Assembly (NCBI GenBank): GCA_003445835.1
Contig: DMCI01000012.1
Location: 1-7,805 of the forward strand
Length of the DNA: 7,805 bases
DNA from: Clostridiales bacterium
GTDB taxonomy: Bacteria > Bacillota > Clostridia > Christensenellales > CAG-1252
Reading direction: 5' to 3'
Made by a program: the position numbers and the translations under genes. Numbering within the stretch: position 1 is the stretch's first letter; every line of letters begins with the position of its first letter. The notes below the pieces were generated by a model, which was not told where the DNA came from, did not search any database, and saw only the letters and a list, made by a program, of their open reading frames with translations. This document shows, in pieces, positions 5,266-7,805 of the stretch.

Positions 5266-7805
5266 ATGGCAGACAAAAAAAAGTACGACGAATATTTATA
5301 TTATTTGAGTACACTCCTCAAGCAGGAGGACTTTTATACTGATTTTTCCGATCAGATCCAACAGGGAAAGAACAGCTTCCAGATCTCTCAGCGTTTCCAA
5401 AAGCAGATCTTCGACGAAAGCTGGATCGACACCCTTGAGGATTGTATCGTTGCGCTGGATACCATCGTTCGTAACCCGCGTAAGTTCATCGTGGTCGAAG
5501 AAGATATCGTCGACATTTCTCTTGCGCGTTCCATTTCCGTTGAGTCCGTTAAGCACTTGGCTCAGCACACCAACTTTATTTCTTCCGTTACCAAAGACGG
5601 CATGGTCATCCCAAGCAAGATCCTCAATACGTCCAAGGAAGAAAGCTACGAGATCTACGAAAACCGTTTCATTTACACCTTGCTCTTAAAGACCAAGGAC
5701 TTTATCGGCAGAAGATACAATCTTATCAAGCAGGCAAGCGCCAACAGCGATCAGATCGTCGTCAACGTCACCAGTGACTTCGGACTGGATAAAGACAGCA
5801 ACATTACTTACACGATGTCCACGACGGCAAATATGCCGGTCGAGAGCGTCGTCGGTACCGAGGAGAACCACTCCTTGCTGGAGCGTGTCGAGCGTATCAA
5901 CAGCATCGTCAGCAGCTTCCTCGGCAGCCCCTTCGCAAAGGAAATGGTCAGCTGCGCGCTGGTGCGCCCGCCTATCACGCGTACGAACGTCATCTTGAAG
6001 GACCCCAACTTCAAAAAGGCCCTCGTTTTGTGGCAGTTTATCGAGTCGTACAACAAGGTCGGTTTCGAGGTGGAAACCGTCACCGAAACCAGAGATCTTG
6101 CTCCCTCTGTGGCGGAAAAGTACCGCGACCTTATCTACCTCAACACCCTCGTTATCGAATCGATGGCGGCGCGTTCGGAAGGCGGTTTGGTCGAGGAGAA
6201 GGAGCTTGAAAAGCAAAAGAACGTCGAAAACGAGTATTTGACCAAAAATATCGACGACTTCGTGCCCGACGACTTCCCGCAATTGCATATGGATCTGCAC
6301 GAGATCCGCAGGTTGTACACCACCGTTCCCGGTGAGCGCGAAGTCCCGCAGGACGATCTCAGAAAGATGAACGCCGCTCTTGACCGCGTGATCCGTCAGT
6401 ACAAGATCAACACGGCAAAAGAGGACAGCGCAAGACAAAAAGCGCTTCTGAAGCAACAACTGAAGGAAGAAGAAGAGCTTAAGTTGGAAGCCCTCAGGCA
6501 GGCAAAGAAGGACGCCAAAGAGGCGGAGATCCGTCGCAAGCAGGAGGAAAAGGAGCGCATCCGCGCCCAAAAGGAAGCGGAAAAGGCGGCAAAGCAAGCG
6601 CAAAAGGAAGAAGCGGAGCGCATCCGCAAAGAAAAGCGCGAGATGCACGACAGGATCGTGCGTGCGGAAGAGCGCTTGATGCGTTTGCGTTTGTGTCAAG
6701 AAGAGGCGGAGATGGAAAAGCGTCTTGCCGCCGAAAAGGAAAGGTTGGAAGCCATTCAACGTTCCGAAGAAGAGAGAATGGCAACCGAGCGTCAACTCCT
6801 TGCGGAGCAGCTTGAGAGAGAGAAGGCTATGACCTACATCGCGCCGATCGAAGGCGAAGCCTTGCTCCTGCTGCGTAAGAAGGAGATCCGCAAGATCGAG
6901 GAAATGCGCCGCGATCAGGAAAACACGATGCAACAACTCATCGCCACCCACTATTCCGATATGGAAGCGCAGCAAAAGCAAGCGATCATCGATATGGAAG
7001 AGTTGGCGCAACTTATCAACTTCGATAACGTTGCCGTGACCGAGCAAGAGCGCGAAGAGGCGATGCAGGCGGAAGATATCAACGTTTTGACCTACGGAAA
7101 AGAAGAGGTCAATAAGATCTTGAACGAGCCCAGTACTCCGGAAGAACTCGAAAAGGAGAAGGCGGAAGCCGTCGCGCCCACGCCCGAAGTAGGCGATTAC
7201 GGTTATACCGAACTCGGACAGGATGCCGAAGAAGTCGTCTTTGACTTTGTGCCCGAAGCCGAGCCGAAGGAAGAAGCTCCCGCAGAAGAAGCCGCACCCG
7301 AAGAAACTCCCGCAGAAGGCGCCGTCGGCAGCGAAGAAGAGGCAGTGGAAGAGGCGGAGGACGATTGGAGTTTTATCGACAGTTTGGACGTAGGAACGGA
7401 GCCTTCCGCACCGGCGGAAACAAAGGCGGCGCCCAGAGAGCTTACGGCAGAAGAGCGCGAGAATATAGCTACGACCGCCAAGGAGAGGCGCGAACTCAAA
7501 AAGCAGCGTAAAGCGGAAGAAAAAGCAAGAAAGATTGCGGAAAAAGTCCGTCAGGAGCAAGAGAAGAAGGAGCGCAAGGAGCGACTCAAGAAACTGGAAG
7601 AGGAAAACAAGGCGGCTGCTGCGGCAAGCTTTGCGCCTACCGCGCCCAGAAAGTCCGCCAATCCGTATACGCCCACCGCGCAGGAGATCTTGGCGCCCAA
7701 GGCTCAGCAGCCTGAGGAGACCAAGCCCGCTGCCCCCGAAGCAAACGTCAAGACTTCAAGCGGAGCGGCGCAAGGAGCGGCGCGTCCGCGTACCTTTATC
7801 CCGCG
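5266..7805 (+). CDS. DUF2357/McrC-like protein with very long coiled-coil extension (3' partial)
   Basis: The frame stays open to the right edge: 846 codons without a stop. Residues about 45-290 resemble the DUF2357 region of McrC-type partners: a W-x-x-x-L-E helix (53-58), VRNPRKFI, the ESYEIYENRFIYTLL helix (126-140) with the family's YEN core, then a RTNVILKDPNFKKALVLWQF stretch. McrC proteins usually follow this with a PD-(D/E)xK nuclease; I find no such motif here. Instead there is a charged helical region (about 385-520) rich in KEAE/ERIRK repeats, a more ordered patch (about 521-615, starting MTYIAPIEGEALLLL), an acidic Ala/Glu/Pro segment (about 620-705), a conspicuous DDWSFIDSLD motif (699-708), a basic coiled coil (about 725-785) and a Pro/Ala tail. 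It probably partners the upstream membrane ATPase as a cytoplasmic rod or adaptor. No signal peptide or membrane segment is seen. The full length and C-terminus are unknown. Confidence 0.85.
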   Translation, partial: MADKKKYDEYLYYLSTLLKQEDFYTDFSDQIQQGKNSFQISQRFQKQIFDESWIDTLEDCIVALDTIVRNPRKFIVVEEDIVDISLARSISVESVKHLAQHTNFISSVTKDGMVIPSKILNTSKEESYEIYENRFIYTLLLKTKDFIGRRYNLIKQASANSDQIVVNVTSDFGLDKDSNITYTMSTTANMPVESVVGTEENHSLLERVERINSIVSSFLGSPFAKEMVSCALVRPPITRTNVILKDPNFKKALVLWQFIESYNKVGFEVETVTETRDLAPSVAEKYRDLIYLNTLVIESMAARSEGGLVEEKELEKQKNVENEYLTKNIDDFVPDDFPQLHMDLHEIRRLYTTVPGEREVPQDDLRKMNAALDRVIRQYKINTAKEDSARQKALLKQQLKEEEELKLEALRQAKKDAKEAEIRRKQEEKERIRAQKEAEKAAKQAQKEEAERIRKEKREMHDRIVRAEERLMRLRLCQEEAEMEKRLAAEKERLEAIQRSEEERMATERQLLAEQLEREKAMTYIAPIEGEALLLLRKKEIRKIEEMRRDQENTMQQLIATHYSDMEAQQKQAIIDMEELAQLINFDNVAVTEQEREEAMQAEDINVLTYGKEEVNKILNEPSTPEELEKEKAEAVAPTPEVGDYGYTELGQDAEEVVFDFVPEAEPKEEAPAEEAAPEETPAEGAVGSEEEAVEEAEDDWSFIDSLDVGTEPSAPAETKAAPRELTAEERENIATTAKERRELKKQRKAEEKARKIAEKVRQEQEKKERKERLKKLEEENKAAAAASFAPTAPRKSANPYTPTAQEILAPKAQQPEETKPAAPEANVKTSSGAAQGAARPRTFIP
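6418..6840 (+). other. Charged coiled-coil or single-alpha-helix segment
   Basis: About 140 residues almost entirely of Glu, Lys, Arg, Ala, Gln and Leu, with no proline, as in AKEAEIRRKQEEKERIR and related repeats. Long alternating charge patches with few hydrophobic heptad positions in the first half suggest a single stable helix; Leu/Met spacing improves toward the end and fits a coiled coil. Confidence 0.75.
7123..7380 (+). other. Acidic Ala/Glu/Pro low-complexity linker
   Basis: The translation is dominated by EEAPAEEAAPEE-like repeats, built at DNA level from GAA, GAG and GCx/CCx codons. Similar but shorter segments occur in the first gene (about 361-425) and at the start of the signal peptidase (about 2759-2870). 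It is probably disordered and cytoplasmic. Confidence 0.7.

Noticed and set aside
4397..5314. A 305-codon open frame on the minus strand
   Set aside because: Antisense to the ATPase gene, whose Walker motifs prove the sense frame.
7250..7345. DNA repeat array or CRISPR-like pattern
   Set aside because: The periodicity comes from reused Glu/Ala/Pro codons in one reading frame; there are no constant repeats with unique spacers.
5686..7560. A 624-codon open frame on the minus strand
   Set aside because: It is antisense to the coiled-coil gene. The sense strand is dominated by GAA, AAG, GCx and CGC codons, whose complements make Phe/Leu/Arg-rich sequence without stops. It shows no domain motif and lies opposite a clearly coding frame.
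3668..7805. A standard McrBC Type IV restriction system
   Set aside because: The ATPase lacks a DNA-reading domain and the MNTADRS signature and is membrane-anchored, and no nuclease motif is visible in the partner. Family relatedness is kept but the standard function is not claimed.

Overview
The window is a gene-dense stretch with every supported gene on the + strand: five protein-coding genes, the first cut by the left edge and the last by the right edge. The intergenic gaps are only 15 to 72 bases and one gene pair overlaps, so this reads as one operon. Purine-rich Shine-Dalgarno sites, a SipW-type signal peptidase beside a TasA/camelysin-like substrate, and low-complexity Ala/Glu/Pro linkers point to a Bacillota genome, most likely an uncultured clostridial lineage. 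The taxonomic call is inference from gene content only. No RNA gene, mobile element, CRISPR array or convincing terminator is visible.

Layout: (1) bases 1-1788 hold the 3' part of a gene with two tandem copies of an uncharacterised domain, an acidic linker, and a C-terminal domain that looks like a degenerate EAL (c-di-GMP phosphodiesterase) fold with most catalytic residues replaced. (2) 1775-2704 encodes a single-pass membrane or secreted protein with the C-terminal hallmark of SipW-dependent TasA-like proteins. (3) 2720-3595 encodes an ER/SipW-type signal peptidase I with a Ser-His dyad and long charged tails on both sides of its membrane core. (4) 3668-5248 encodes an AAA+ ATPase of the McrB-related class, unusually fused to two N-terminal membrane segments. 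(5) 5266 to the right edge encodes a long protein that starts with a DUF2357/McrC-like region but then runs into several hundred residues of charged coiled coil and low-complexity tails, with no nuclease motif visible.

Taken together, an McrB/McrC-like pair, normally a Type IV restriction module, appears to have been moved to the membrane and placed in an operon with a dedicated signal peptidase, its likely substrate, and a probable c-di-GMP-type sensor or scaffold. The most economical reading is a cell-envelope assembly or remodelling machine powered by an inward-facing AAA+ ring, with a cytoplasmic coiled-coil partner and an externally exposed TasA-like subunit. An abortive or defence role cannot be excluded. 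This system-level reading is inference; the individual family calls rest on motifs seen in the translations.
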